A DNA stretch of 64,000 nt from an uncultured Emergencia sp. (GTDB taxonomy: Bacteria > Bacillota > Clostridia > Peptostreptococcales > Anaerovoracaceae): assembly GCA_937997955.1 (NCBI GenBank), contig CALLDR010000187.1, positions 30,488 to 94,487 on the forward strand, in the 5' to 3' direction. Position numbers and translations under genes: made by a program. The first letter of the stretch is position 1; every line of letters begins with the position of its first letter. Below, piece by piece: positions 16,545 through 25,075 of the stretch. The notes beneath the pieces are model-generated. The model worked only from the letters and a program-made list of their open reading frames with translations, made no database searches and was not told the origin of the DNA.

Positions 16545-17219
16545 ATGTTGAATTTTGATTTACAGAACCACAGACCGCTGCGAGAAATCGTGTATGAACA
16601 GCTGAAGCTGCAGATCCTGACCGGCAAGATCACGCCGGGCACCAGAATGATGGAGGTTGAACTGGCAGACGAGATGGGCGTAAGCAGAACTCCGATCCGA
16701 GAAGCGATTCGGAAACTGGAAAAAGAGGGCCTGGTGACCATTGAGCCGAGAAGGGGAGCCTACGCTTCGGATATTTCGGTAAAGGACATGGTGGATACCC
16801 TGGAGGTCAGAGAGGATCTGGAGGGTTTGGCGGCAGCTCTGGCGGCGGAGCGCATGACCGACGAGCAGATGGAGGAGCTGATTCAGATCACGCGGAAATA
16901 CAGCGAGGCCATCAGCAACAGCGACACGGAAAAGATCATCAGCTATGACGAGCAGTTCCACAAATATATCGTGGCCTGCAGCGGAAACAAGACGCTGATC
17001 CAGCTCAGCGAGACGGTTCAGGAGCTGGCGCTGCGGTTCCGCTATCTTTTCTACGATGATTTTTCCAGATATGAAAACATGCCGGTAGAGCACAGACAGA
17101 TTTTGGACGCTATCAAAGGCGGCGACGCCGATACCGCCAGACAGACGGCTGACAACCACGTGAAGCGGCTGAAGGAGTTCGTTATCCAGGAAGGCGAAGC
17201 TGTGTTCAATAAGCAGTAG
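16545..17219 (+). CDS. GntR-family regulator, FadR/FCD subfamily
   Basis: This 224-residue regulator has the winged HTH (PGTRMMEVELADEMGVSRTP, then EKEGLVTIEPRRGAYASDI) followed by an FCD helical domain with metal-site type residues (for example DEQFHKYIVACSGN). It follows ispE by 18 bases with a TAGGAG box. It likely responds to an organic acid, although nothing nearby shows which. A terminator follows. Confidence 0.9.
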   Translation: MLNFDLQNHRPLREIVYEQLKLQILTGKITPGTRMMEVELADEMGVSRTPIREAIRKLEKEGLVTIEPRRGAYASDISVKDMVDTLEVREDLEGLAAALAAERMTDEQMEELIQITRKYSEAISNSDTEKIISYDEQFHKYIVACSGNKTLIQLSETVQELALRFRYLFYDDFSRYENMPVEHRQILDAIKGGDADTARQTADNHVKRLKEFVIQEGEAVFNKQ

Positions 17220-17264
17220 GAAGCAGGACAGTAAGCGGCAGAATTATATAATTACATAAAGATC

Positions 17265-17300
17265 AAAAACGACGTATGGTGGACACATGCGTCGTTTTTT
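17265..17300. terminator. Intrinsic terminator
   Basis: AAAAACGACGTATG pairs with CATGCGTCGTTTTTT. It separates the converging GntR gene and the ATPase gene. Confidence 0.85.
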
Positions 17301-17332
17301 GGTAAGAAAGGGCTCTTTGATAAAAAAGCATT

Positions 17333-18610
17333 TTAGTGTTTCAGTGCTGTAATAGGAACGACGAACACGCCGTCGGGTCTTTGATACGCGGCGTTGCTCA
17401 TGCCGCAGAGGACACACATTACGGCGGGAGGTTTTCCTTTCGGATCTTTTTCTATCATGGCTTTGATGAGGCGCAGATTTTGCGCGGCGGCGTCGATCTG
17501 GTTTGCCCCCAGTTTGATCTCAAAGGCGCACCAGCTTCCGTCTGCCAGTTCAACGACAGCGTCGATCTCGCGTCCCTGATAGTCCTGATAGTGGTACAGC
17601 GTGCCGCCGAAGGATTCAGCGTATATTCCCAGGTCGCGTTCGCACAGCGCCTCAAACAGAAATCCCAAGGTTTCCAGATCACCGATCAGACTGGCCGGTG
17701 TCGCTTTGAGCAGGGCACACGCGAGAGAAGGATCGGCTAAATGCCGTTTTACGGCCTGTTTTACCCGCACAGAAGACCGAATACAGGTGGAAAATGGCGG
17801 CTGGTCGTCTATGATGAAAAGGCGGCGTAAAATATCCAGATACTCTTTCACTGTTTCCACATCTATATCTTCGTCATCGATTTCTTTTATATCATTTTTT
17901 AATGTTCTGTTAGTGACGGTTGTGCTTTCGTTTCTTGCCAGTGAGCGCAGCAGCAGACGCATTTTTGCCGTATTTCTTTTGATTCCATCTATGCGGTAGA
18001 CATCGTCATCAATCACCGCATTTAAATATTCGGCGGGGATTAAGGCCGCTTGCTCTTCCGGCAGGTTGAGGCTGCCGGGCCACCCGCCTCGCAGAATCAG
18101 CTGGACGAGTGTTTTTAATTGGACCTCGCCTGTCATGGCTGGAGTCAGATTGCCGCTGCAAAGGGCTTTTAAGGAGACTTTCCCGGAGGAATCTCCCGAC
18201 TCGTACAGGGTCATTGGCCGCATATGAAGTCTGGCGATACGGCCGGCGCCGCTGTGGAGAATGCCTTTGTGGTTTGGCGTGGCAGAACCGGTTAAGATGA
18301 ACTGTCCTTTTTCCGGCGTTTGGTCAACCTTATATCGCACGGCGTCCCAAAGGGGAGGGACTTCCTGCCATTCGTCGATGAGGCGGGGAGGCTCGCCCTC
18401 CAGCACTAAATCTGGAGACAGCTCTGCCAGCTGACGGTTTTGAAAGTTGCCTGCGGGATCCCCGATGAAAATTGCGCTGTTTGCATGATGCAAAGATGTC
18501 CAGGTTTTTCCGCACCATTTGGGGCCTTCGATGCAGATCGCGCCGAAGCCTTTCAGGTATTGGTCGATTTTCTCATCGATGATACGCGGCATATAATGTT
18601 TCTGTTCCAT
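17333..18610 (-). CDS. AAA ATPase with C-terminal DUF4143
   Basis: This 425-residue protein has an N-terminal P-loop (EGPKWCGKTWTS, residues ~29-40), Walker B-like LRLIDEWQEVPPLWD and sensor region FILTGSATP. The C-terminal half is DUF4143, with the conserved LGFLFEALCERDLGIYAE and EIDAVVELADGSWCAFEIKLG, a nuclease-like D/E-x-K pattern. This widespread family (AAA_14) has no settled function. Its promoter lies at 18631-18659 and overlaps the first of five 23-bp-spaced sites. A relative lies at 62149-63402. Confidence 0.88.
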   Translation of the reverse strand: MEQKHYMPRIIDEKIDQYLKGFGAICIEGPKWCGKTWTSLHHANSAIFIGDPAGNFQNRQLAELSPDLVLEGEPPRLIDEWQEVPPLWDAVRYKVDQTPEKGQFILTGSATPNHKGILHSGAGRIARLHMRPMTLYESGDSSGKVSLKALCSGNLTPAMTGEVQLKTLVQLILRGGWPGSLNLPEEQAALIPAEYLNAVIDDDVYRIDGIKRNTAKMRLLLRSLARNESTTVTNRTLKNDIKEIDDEDIDVETVKEYLDILRRLFIIDDQPPFSTCIRSSVRVKQAVKRHLADPSLACALLKATPASLIGDLETLGFLFEALCERDLGIYAESFGGTLYHYQDYQGREIDAVVELADGSWCAFEIKLGANQIDAAAQNLRLIKAMIEKDPKGKPPAVMCVLCGMSNAAYQRPDGVFVVPITALKH

Positions 18611-18630
18611 TTTATCACCTCTGTAGATAT

Positions 18631-18659
18631 ATTATAGGCCAACCCGATAGCTTTTACAA
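18631..18659 (-). promoter_or_regulatory. Promoter of the AAA/DUF4143 gene
   Basis: TTGTAA and a perfect TATAAT, 17 bases apart on the minus strand. A CCGATA site of the adjacent repeat array lies inside the spacer. Confidence 0.75.
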
Positions 18660-18745
18660 TACAAAACCGATAAATTTTGTAAAACTAATCCGATAAATTT
18701 TCAATATTTAACCCGATAGATTTTAGGATTTCAACCCGGCAGATT
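18641..18745. repeat. Five operator-like sites at exact 23-bp spacing
   Basis: CCGATA cores start at 18644, 18667, 18690 and 18713, with a degenerate CCGGCA at 18736. Each is preceded by A/C-rich and followed by AATTTT-type sequence. The first lies within the ATPase promoter and the rest extend upstream. Confidence 0.85.
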
Positions 18746-18891
18746 TGCAGAGCTTCCGGCATGGGCCGCGGCGGGATCATTTGGTGTATGGACAACGGCG
18801 TCTATGCCGGCGGCACGGAGAGCCGCTGTGACGGCAGTATCGCTGTACTGTAATATGTAACAAGGCAGACAGCACGATACCCTATGAAGAG

Positions 18892-18953
18892 AAAAAGGCG
18901 GCTGGCGCGGAGCAGAGGGATTGAACCCTTCTGCCCGTGCCGGCTGCCTTTTT
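18892..18953. terminator. Very long hairpin terminator
   Basis: AAAAAGGCGGCTGGCGCGG (from 18892) pairs with CCGTGCCGGCTGCCTTTTT (to 18953). Its few mismatches are G-U compatible. An inner stem GCAGAGGG/CCCTTCTGC closes a small loop. Both ends carry A/T runs. It lies after the minus-strand serine-hydrolase gene. The remaining gap 18746-18891 holds only a ~30-codon open frame at 18761 that I do not call a gene. Confidence 0.75.
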
Positions 18954-18997
18954 CAAGGTAGGTCAATTAGGAAGTTATATTTAAAGTCATAGTTTGC

Positions 18998-19828
18998 TTA
19001 TTTTTGTGCAGGGCTCTCAGAAGAGTTCTCAGCTGCCGCGGTTTCCGCAGGTTCTCCCGCGGCGTCGGCCTCGTCGGCCAGGGCTTTGGTGGTTCTGCGG
19101 ATGAAATCCTCAAAGATGGAGAGGTCGGTCTGGTCGTTGGAAGCGTAGCAGACGATGAACGGCTGCTTCGCGTAGACAATGCCCACGTCGTGGGTCTGGT
19201 CCTCTTCCTCGCCGGTCTTGTGGGCCATCGGATAGTCCATCGGCAGATGACCGCCCAGCTTGTGGTTGATCTGCTGCTGCCGCAGAATATCCTCCAGCCA
19301 CAGGGAGGACTCCTCGTCCACCAGGGTCCGGTGATGCATCTTTTCCAGCAGGTCTCCCATTTCCTTCGGTACGAAGTAGTTCTGGATGCCCCTCTCTTCT
19401 TTTTCCGCGTCCCAGTAACAGCGGTTGAACTGGGTTCCGATCATGCCCAGCTCCAGAAAACATTCGCGGATCACCGGAACCGTGTAGTACCGAAGCAGAG
19501 CGTTGGTAGCCGCGCTGTCGCTAATAGTGATCATCAGCTTGCTCATGGACTCCACGTCCAGGGTTACGTCGCCGGTGATATGCTGGATCGCGCCGCAGCC
19601 GGGAATCTTCTCCTCATCTTTCATGGTTACCAGGTCGCGAAAGCTGGTTTCGCCCCGGGAACGAAGGAGGAGGATAGACGCCATCAGCGGCAGTTTCACG
19701 ATGCTGGCCGGCAGAAACGGCAGTGTTTCATTATAGCCTGCCGTTTCTCCCGTCACCAGGTTCTTGTAGTAAAATCCTACCTTGCCGGGCATCGCCGACA
19801 GTTCCTTAATAATCTTGCTTTTGTCCAT
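18998..19828 (-). CDS. Class A beta-lactamase-fold serine hydrolase
   Basis: This 276-residue protein keeps the penicillin-recognising marks: S-x-x-K in PASIVKLP (~42-46), SDS-type motif in ISDSAATNAL, and KTG in AHKTGEEE. It lacks a signal peptide, so it is probably cytoplasmic and not a secreted resistance enzyme; similar proteins in Clostridia are annotated as serine hydrolases. The tail (DAAGEPAETAAAENSSE) is low complexity. Its ATG overlaps the TAA of the upstream deacylase gene by one base, so the two are coupled and may act on related D-amino-acid or peptidoglycan substrates. Confidence 0.82.
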   Translation of the reverse strand: MDKSKIIKELSAMPGKVGFYYKNLVTGETAGYNETLPFLPASIVKLPLMASILLLRSRGETSFRDLVTMKDEEKIPGCGAIQHITGDVTLDVESMSKLMITISDSAATNALLRYYTVPVIRECFLELGMIGTQFNRCYWDAEKEERGIQNYFVPKEMGDLLEKMHHRTLVDEESSLWLEDILRQQQINHKLGGHLPMDYPMAHKTGEEEDQTHDVGIVYAKQPFIVCYASNDQTDLSIFEDFIRRTTKALADEADAAGEPAETAAAENSSESPAQK

Positions 19829-21405
19829 TATGCGTTCACACCCTTTCTCAAAATGTGTCCGGCCCGCGCGCCGGTGTGGCGGCCGTTCTCCGCAGTCAAT
19901 ACGCCGTTGACATAGACCTGTCTGATGCCCGCGCACGGCTGCTTCGGGTCGTCGTAGGCCGGCGTGTCCTGTATCTCGTCAAAATCAAAGAGCACCAGAT
20001 CCGCGTGCATGCCTTCACGGATCAGTCCCCGGTCAGAAAGTCCCAGCCGTGAGGCGGGAAGGCCGGTCATCTTGAACACGGCAGTTTCCAGCGGGAACAG
20101 CTTGCGCTCACGGCAGTACTTCGCGATAACCCGGGGGAAGGTTCCGTACCAGCGGGGGTGAGGCTGTCCAGGATAATCCATAGAAGCCGCGTTGCCGTCG
20201 GAACCGATCATGACGTAAGGCCGCCGCATGATGTATTCGATATCCTCTTCGCACATGCCGTAGTTGACTTCGTTGACGTGTCCTCTTTCCTCCAGGACCA
20301 GATCAAAGCAGGCATCGGACGGGTCCACGCCCCTTGCCGCGGCGATCTCCTCGATGCTCTTGCCTACGGTCCAGGCGTTCTTTTCGCTCTCCACATAGGA
20401 AACGTAGATATCTCCCCAACGTCCCACGTGGCTGGCGTTGGCTTCATCTCGCAGCTTTGCTCTGGTGTCAGGGTCTTTCAAACGGGCAAAGAGGGCTTCC
20501 ATGCCGCCTTCAAAGGCCCAGTTGGAGAGATTGCTGTCCAGAGAGGTGGCGGAGGCGTTGTACGGGTACTGGTCGCATGTCACGTCCAGCCCCTCTCTTC
20601 TGGCCTTCTCGATCATGGCGATGGTAGTTTTGCAGTGCAACTGCCAGCCGGTCTTGCGGGTCACCTTGTGATGGGCGATCTGCAGGGGCGCGCCGGAGCG
20701 TCTCGCGATTTCCAGCGATTCGGCTACAGCTTCCACCACGCGGTCTCCCTCGTCGCGCATGTGGGTCTCGTAGAAGGAACCGAAGGGCACAAGCTCCTCA
20801 CAAAGCTGCGCCAGCTCGTCGGTGTCGGCATAACAGCCAGGCGGATAGATCAAGCCGCTGGACATGCAGAAAGCGCCGTCGGCCAGGGCTTCCCGCAGCA
20901 GGGCGCGCATATGGCCCATTTCTTCATCTGTGGCCTTTCTGGCATCAAAGCCCATGGCAGCGATGCGGATCGAGCCGTGGCCTACGGCGGTGCCGAAGTT
21001 GACGCTGGTTTTTTGCATCTCCAAGGTGTCCAGATACTGGCCCAAGGTGTTCCATGTGTAGTCCAGGTCTCCTACGTAGTCCCGAAGCTGTTTCTTCTTT
21101 TCGGGATCGGGGCTTACAGGAGCGACGGAAAGTCCGCAGTCTCCGCCGATCTCTGTGGTGATGCCCTGAAGGATGCGGCTCTCCGCCTGCGGATAAGCAG
21201 GAAGGGTCGTATCACTGTGGGAATGGATATCGATGAAGCCCGGCGCCAGATACTGATCCCCGCCGTCGACGATCTGCCGGGCGGCAGGCTCTTTGATCGC
21301 GCCAACCCTGCAGATACGGCCGTCTTTTACAGCTACGTCAGCGCGGAACCACGGAGCGGAGGTTCCGTCGATGACCCGTACATTTTTAAAGACAATATCG
21401 TACAT
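19828..21405 (-). CDS. N-acyl-D-amino-acid deacylase family amidohydrolase
   Basis: This 525-residue metal-dependent hydrolase releases D-amino acids from N-acyl forms. The metal motif GFIDIHSHSD, the GDCGLS cysteine region, GLIYPPGCYAD and late MIGSDGNA are those of D-aminoacylases and N-acyl-D-Glu/Asp deacylases. The start is at 21405 with a GAGAG box. It is coupled by a one-base overlap to the serine hydrolase downstream. The exact substrate cannot be read from sequence. Confidence 0.9.
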   Translation of the reverse strand: MYDIVFKNVRVIDGTSAPWFRADVAVKDGRICRVGAIKEPAARQIVDGGDQYLAPGFIDIHSHSDTTLPAYPQAESRILQGITTEIGGDCGLSVAPVSPDPEKKKQLRDYVGDLDYTWNTLGQYLDTLEMQKTSVNFGTAVGHGSIRIAAMGFDARKATDEEMGHMRALLREALADGAFCMSSGLIYPPGCYADTDELAQLCEELVPFGSFYETHMRDEGDRVVEAVAESLEIARRSGAPLQIAHHKVTRKTGWQLHCKTTIAMIEKARREGLDVTCDQYPYNASATSLDSNLSNWAFEGGMEALFARLKDPDTRAKLRDEANASHVGRWGDIYVSYVESEKNAWTVGKSIEEIAAARGVDPSDACFDLVLEERGHVNEVNYGMCEEDIEYIMRRPYVMIGSDGNAASMDYPGQPHPRWYGTFPRVIAKYCRERKLFPLETAVFKMTGLPASRLGLSDRGLIREGMHADLVLFDFDEIQDTPAYDDPKQPCAGIRQVYVNGVLTAENGRHTGARAGHILRKGVNA

Positions 21406-21722
21406 GGTTTACTCTCTTTTCTCGTTTATTGAAAGCGGAGCTCAGCTCCTGACTTTCATTCTGCTCATTATGATCGATTATATTTATTGCGCTCATGATT
21501 CTTGCGCTCATGGTTTTCACGTATTCATTACGCTCACCATACTCGCTGTACTAATATGCATATGCAAGAAAGGTGCCAAGATAAAACGGCTGATTTTGTG
21601 GGTTTGCGGGCGCAAAAAGGGTGTTTGATCAGGGTGAAACCGGATAAAATACAGTTTCCGTTCTATTGGGGCAGGCCCCTGCATAGACTATAGCAGACCA
21701 ATTTTGAAGGGGGAAGAATGTT
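21406..21722. other. Intergenic region with GCGCTCATG-type repeats
   Basis: These ~315 bases separate two divergent genes. GCTCAT occurs several times between 21462 and 21538. A GGGGCAGGCCCC-like palindrome lies at 21667-21679, and GCATAGACTATA nearby could be a weak sporulation-sigma -10. I see no gene. Confidence 0.4.
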
Positions 21723-23348
21723 ATGACCCACGAAAACGACATACCAGAATACGCTCTGCAGCCGGCCAGGGCGCCAGTCGTCACACCGGCGGAAGCGATC
21801 TATCATACAGAGAAAATCGTATATCCTGCCGAGGCGCAGACGGTTACCTATGAATTTGAAGAGGATATCCTGGTGCCGGATATCAAGCCGGATATGAAGG
21901 ACATTCTGCTGATGCACGCCTCGTGCGATATCACGCCGGCGGAAAAGAAGGTAGTCCCTAAGACGGACGATCTGCTGAATTTTACGGGGAATCTGACCGT
22001 TCAGACCCTTTACAGTGCCGAGGTCAGCCGGGAGCCGGTGGCGATTACGTCAAAGGTTCCGTACAAGTATCAGTGGAGCCTGAATCCGCAGGACGAGGGT
22101 GAGGGCGTCTTTGACTGCAAAGTGCGCAGCTTGGAATCCATGATCGTCAACGAGAGAAAGTTCCGCATCAAGGTCACGCTGGAACTTTCCGCCCGGCTTT
22201 TGTGCAGCCGTCAGTTCCAGTTCTTTGACGGCTTGAAGAGCGGAGAGCTGGAGATGAGGCGGCAGACTGCCGGCCTGACCTGTCTGGAACTGGTGAAGAA
22301 AGATGAAACGCTTATCGACGAGACCTTCCGCTGCAAGGAAGGGGAGCTGGTGCCGGAAGCGATTCTGAAGCAGGACTTTGTCATCACGGAGAATTACCGC
22401 CAGGTGACGACCGAGAAAGTCGTCATCAACGGCTTTGTATTCTGCAGCGTCCTGTACAGCGCGGCGGACGCAGAATCGCAGGACGAGAAGAGCATTCATC
22501 AGCTGAGCCACCGGGTGGAATTCACCCAGTTCGTGCCGATCGAAAAGGAGCACCGGGGAAAGAACTGGAATTCCGTGCGGACCAGCTTTTCCAGCCAGGA
22601 CCTGACGGTGGTCATCGGCAGCGACGAGGAGAACCCGGAGGATATTCACTTCCGCATCCGCGGTTCCGTGCGCAGCCGCATTGAGCTGTACGGAAACCGC
22701 CAGCACGAGATCACGACGGACGCTTATCACAGAGATAAGAACTTTGTCTGTGATTTTTCCAAGTGCCGCATTACCAATTTTGTGGGAGACGCCATGGCGG
22801 AGACCTCTGTGCGGGAGATCATCAATCTGCCGGAGGGCGCAAAAGCGGCGGAGGCCGTCTACGCGTCGGCGCAGGTTCTGGATCACGCGTGCCACTGTGA
22901 AAAAGGCCGTGTCGTGGTCAGCGGCGTATTATCCTGCTGCGCTTTGTGGAAGGATCAAAACGGCGCTTTCGCGGCGGTGAAGGCGGCGCCGGATTTCCGG
23001 GGCACGGTGGAGATGGAAAGCGCTGCGGCCGATCAAAGAGCTTTTTGCCGCCCTTTGATCAAAAACGCGTGGGTGGAATTCATCAATGAGAAGCAGATCG
23101 AAGTGAACGTGGTCCTTTTGCTCTGTGTGCAGACCTGCAGGGAAGAGCAGATCACCATGATGGAGAATCCGCGTTTTGAAGAGGCGGTCAGGGAGAAGGA
23201 GTATCCTATGGTGATCGTGACCATGAAGCAGGGACAGTGCCTGTGGGATCTGGCAAAGCGTTACAGAACCACGGAGGAGCAGCTGCGCATGGCCAACCGT
23301 CTGGAGGCCGAGCCGGAGCCGGGCAGAAGGCTTTTGATCGTGAAATAA
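21723..23348 (+). CDS. sipL: SipL-like spore coat morphogenesis protein (DUF3794 plus LysM)
   Basis: This 541-residue protein starts with repeated DUF3794 (SipL SPOCS) domains, marked by EEDILVPDIKPDMKDIL and FTGNLTVQTLYSAE. It ends with a LysM domain (YPMVIVTMKQGQCLWDLAKR, then NRLEAEPEPGRRLLIVK). In Clostridioides difficile SipL binds SpoIVA through LysM and is needed for coat assembly; domain order and length (~543) match. It has a GGGGGAAG box. spoIIR follows 58 bases later. Together they show that the organism can sporulate. Confidence 0.88.
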   Translation: MTHENDIPEYALQPARAPVVTPAEAIYHTEKIVYPAEAQTVTYEFEEDILVPDIKPDMKDILLMHASCDITPAEKKVVPKTDDLLNFTGNLTVQTLYSAEVSREPVAITSKVPYKYQWSLNPQDEGEGVFDCKVRSLESMIVNERKFRIKVTLELSARLLCSRQFQFFDGLKSGELEMRRQTAGLTCLELVKKDETLIDETFRCKEGELVPEAILKQDFVITENYRQVTTEKVVINGFVFCSVLYSAADAESQDEKSIHQLSHRVEFTQFVPIEKEHRGKNWNSVRTSFSSQDLTVVIGSDEENPEDIHFRIRGSVRSRIELYGNRQHEITTDAYHRDKNFVCDFSKCRITNFVGDAMAETSVREIINLPEGAKAAEAVYASAQVLDHACHCEKGRVVVSGVLSCCALWKDQNGAFAAVKAAPDFRGTVEMESAAADQRAFCRPLIKNAWVEFINEKQIEVNVVLLLCVQTCREEQITMMENPRFEEAVREKEYPMVIVTMKQGQCLWDLAKRYRTTEEQLRMANRLEAEPEPGRRLLIVK

Positions 23349-23406
23349 AAAAGTGTGTATAATCTCTGATTTCCTGTCCATACTCGTTGCAGAAAGGATG
23401 AGGATT

Positions 23407-24051
23407 ATGAGATTGACAGTACTGCAGAAAGAACTCTGCGTTTGGATCGTGTTTTTTGCCGTCGTGGCGGCCATCGGCATCTTTTACATAGAGCATACGC
23501 CCAACGACCATCCGGGCATCATCCGTCTCCATGTAATCGCCAACAGCGACAGCCCGGAGGATCAGGAGCTGAAGCTGGCGGTGCGGGACGAGATCATCAA
23601 AATGATGGAAGGACAGGACAATCTGGAGGACGCCCGCAGCTATATCGACAGCCACCTGGACGATATCGAGACCGCCGCGGAGAAGGTGATCCGGGAGAAG
23701 GGATTTGATTATCCCGCGTCGGCAAAACACAAAGTGACTTTTATTCCGGAGAAGAGCTATGAGGATCTGACTCTGCCGGCGGGCAACTACGAAGCCCTGC
23801 GGGTCACTTTAGGCAGAGGGGAAGGCCACAACTGGTGGTGTGTCATTTTCCCGCAGCTGTGTCTCATCGGTGAGACAGATGACACAGCTTCTGACGGCGA
23901 AATCGAGGGAACTAAGATCGTCCTCAAGTCGAAGATCAAAGAAATGATGAAGAAGGATCTGGAAGGCGAGGACAGGAAACCCCTGGGCCAGAGCCCGGGA
24001 AAAGGCTCGGAACCGAAGCGGAATATGAAATCTGAAAGAGAAGCGTCGTAA
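23407..24051 (+). CDS. spoIIR: Stage II sporulation protein R
   Basis: This 214-residue protein is made in the forespore and triggers SpoIIGA to process pro-sigma-E in the mother cell. It has an N-terminal membrane anchor (VWIVFFAVVAAIGIFYI) and the family signature RLHVIANSDSPEDQELKL, with GEGHNWWCVIFPQLC later. I start at 23407, behind AAAGGATGAGG; the ATG at 23398 lies inside that box. The charged C-terminal tail is poorly conserved. A small hairpin overlaps its stop. Confidence 0.92.
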   Translation: MRLTVLQKELCVWIVFFAVVAAIGIFYIEHTPNDHPGIIRLHVIANSDSPEDQELKLAVRDEIIKMMEGQDNLEDARSYIDSHLDDIETAAEKVIREKGFDYPASAKHKVTFIPEKSYEDLTLPAGNYEALRVTLGRGEGHNWWCVIFPQLCLIGETDDTASDGEIEGTKIVLKSKIKEMMKKDLEGEDRKPLGQSPGKGSEPKRNMKSEREAS

Positions 24052-24064
24052 GGGCGCTTCTTTT
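24038..24064 (+). terminator. Terminator overlapping the spoIIR stop
   Basis: GAAGCG (24040-24045) pairs with CGCTTC (24055-24060) and is followed by TTTT. The stop codon lies in the loop. Confidence 0.65.
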
Positions 24065-24211
24065 GGCTCTGTAAGAAAAGAAATGGGGATTGAAAGAGCG
24101 GCAGTATTTTGACAGTCGTTTCAATACATGCTTTAAAAATGCCGGGCCGTATAAATCCATATAACCCATATAACTCAACTCTTAATTATTCTTAAGATTT
24201 TGAATAAGCGC

Positions 24212-24241
24212 TTGACACAATATATTGAGACAGGATATACT
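24212..24241 (+). promoter_or_regulatory. Promoter of the lipoprotein gene
   Basis: Perfect TTGACA and TATACT separated by 18 bases, ~50 bases before the ATG. Confidence 0.75.
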
Positions 24242-24290
24242 TAGAAAAAGGATATAATTTGATTCGATTGGCGGAAAGTGAGGGATTAAG

Positions 24291-25004
24291 ATGAGAGGAA
24301 AAAGATTTTTATCATTGGGTTTATGCGCGGCGCTGGTCTTGACCATGGTATTCGCCTCCGGCTGCGGAGAGAAGGCTGAACCGGCGGCAGAGGGCGATGC
24401 GGCAGAGTGGAAACAGCTGGTCAGCGAGACAGATGCTTTAGCGGAGATGAGAAAGAACCTGGCGGAAACTGAGAAGGTGGAGTATTTTGTGAGGCAGGCG
24501 GCTCTGATCCAGGAGATGGAGGATTTTTTCGATGAAAATACACCATATCCAGCTTACCGTGTCATCGAGGCATATCAAAAAGCCGGTGGAGCTGCGGACA
24601 AAGACGCCTTAGAATGGGCTGAATCTATAGGGATCAGGGAGCCTGCAGCCTTGTGGTACGCGGAAGAGCATGATATCGAAGTCTCTGATGACATGCTGAA
24701 CAAATGGATGGAAGAATTTGGCGTACCTGATGATCAGGCGCTTTATGAGGACGCCTGCAAAGAGGCCGGCGTGTCTTTTGAAGTTTTCAACCGTTACATG
24801 CAGCGCCAGTACCGCATGCTCTGCATCATGGATATGGCTCATAAAGCTGACGAAAAGGTCAATGAGGAGGTCATAACAGCGGAGTACAAAGAAAGCGACG
24901 CCTATAAGACCATGGACAGGCTGCTGAAAAACTGCGAAAAGCTGTACAGCTCCGACGAGGACAGTGATTTGGAAAAGGTTCTCGCGGCGGATATCTGGTA
25001 TTAG
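24291..25004 (+). CDS. Putative lipoprotein, helical, function unknown
   Basis: This 237-residue protein has a signal peptide ending in the lipobox FASGC (cysteine at residue 25), so it should be lipid-anchored outside the membrane. The rest is acidic and predicted helical, with no cysteine-rich or catalytic motif. The pattern of helices resembles the SurA/trigger-factor N-terminal type of helical domain, but I would not assign it. It has its own promoter and is followed by a strong bidirectional terminator. Confidence 0.72.
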   Translation: MRGKRFLSLGLCAALVLTMVFASGCGEKAEPAAEGDAAEWKQLVSETDALAEMRKNLAETEKVEYFVRQAALIQEMEDFFDENTPYPAYRVIEAYQKAGGAADKDALEWAESIGIREPAALWYAEEHDIEVSDDMLNKWMEEFGVPDDQALYEDACKEAGVSFEVFNRYMQRQYRMLCIMDMAHKADEKVNEEVITAEYKESDAYKTMDRLLKNCEKLYSSDEDSDLEKVLAADIWY

Positions 25005-25034
25005 GGCAAAACTGAATAAGCTAAAAGAAACGGC

Positions 25035-25075
25035 AGAGACCGGAGTTCCATCATTTCGATGGAATCCCGGTCTCT
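25035..25075. terminator. Bidirectional terminator overlapping the M20 gene end
   Basis: AGAGACCGGAGTTCCATC pairs with GATGGAATCCCGGTCTCT. The stop codon of the minus-strand peptidase (25051-25053) lies in the loop, so one arm of the hairpin is coding. Confidence 0.85.

Noticed and set aside
18641..18745. CRISPR array
   Set aside because: Units are 23 bp in total with only a 6-base conserved core, no spacers of normal length and no cas genes; the position over a promoter fits operators.
18761..18852. 30-codon frame starting MGRGGIIWCMDNG
   Set aside because: It has no ribosome box, promoter or recognisable family; a decayed gene end is as likely.
18902..18945. tRNA 3' end remnant on the minus strand (GGTTCAATCC followed by a CCA-like end)
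   Set aside because: The T-stem has a mismatch and no 5' half exists. The same bases are fully explained by the long hairpin terminator at 18892-18953.
18998..19828. Secreted class A beta-lactamase giving resistance
   Set aside because: The active-site motifs are there, but no signal peptide exists and the gene is coupled to a D-aminoacylase-type gene, so a resistance role is not supported.
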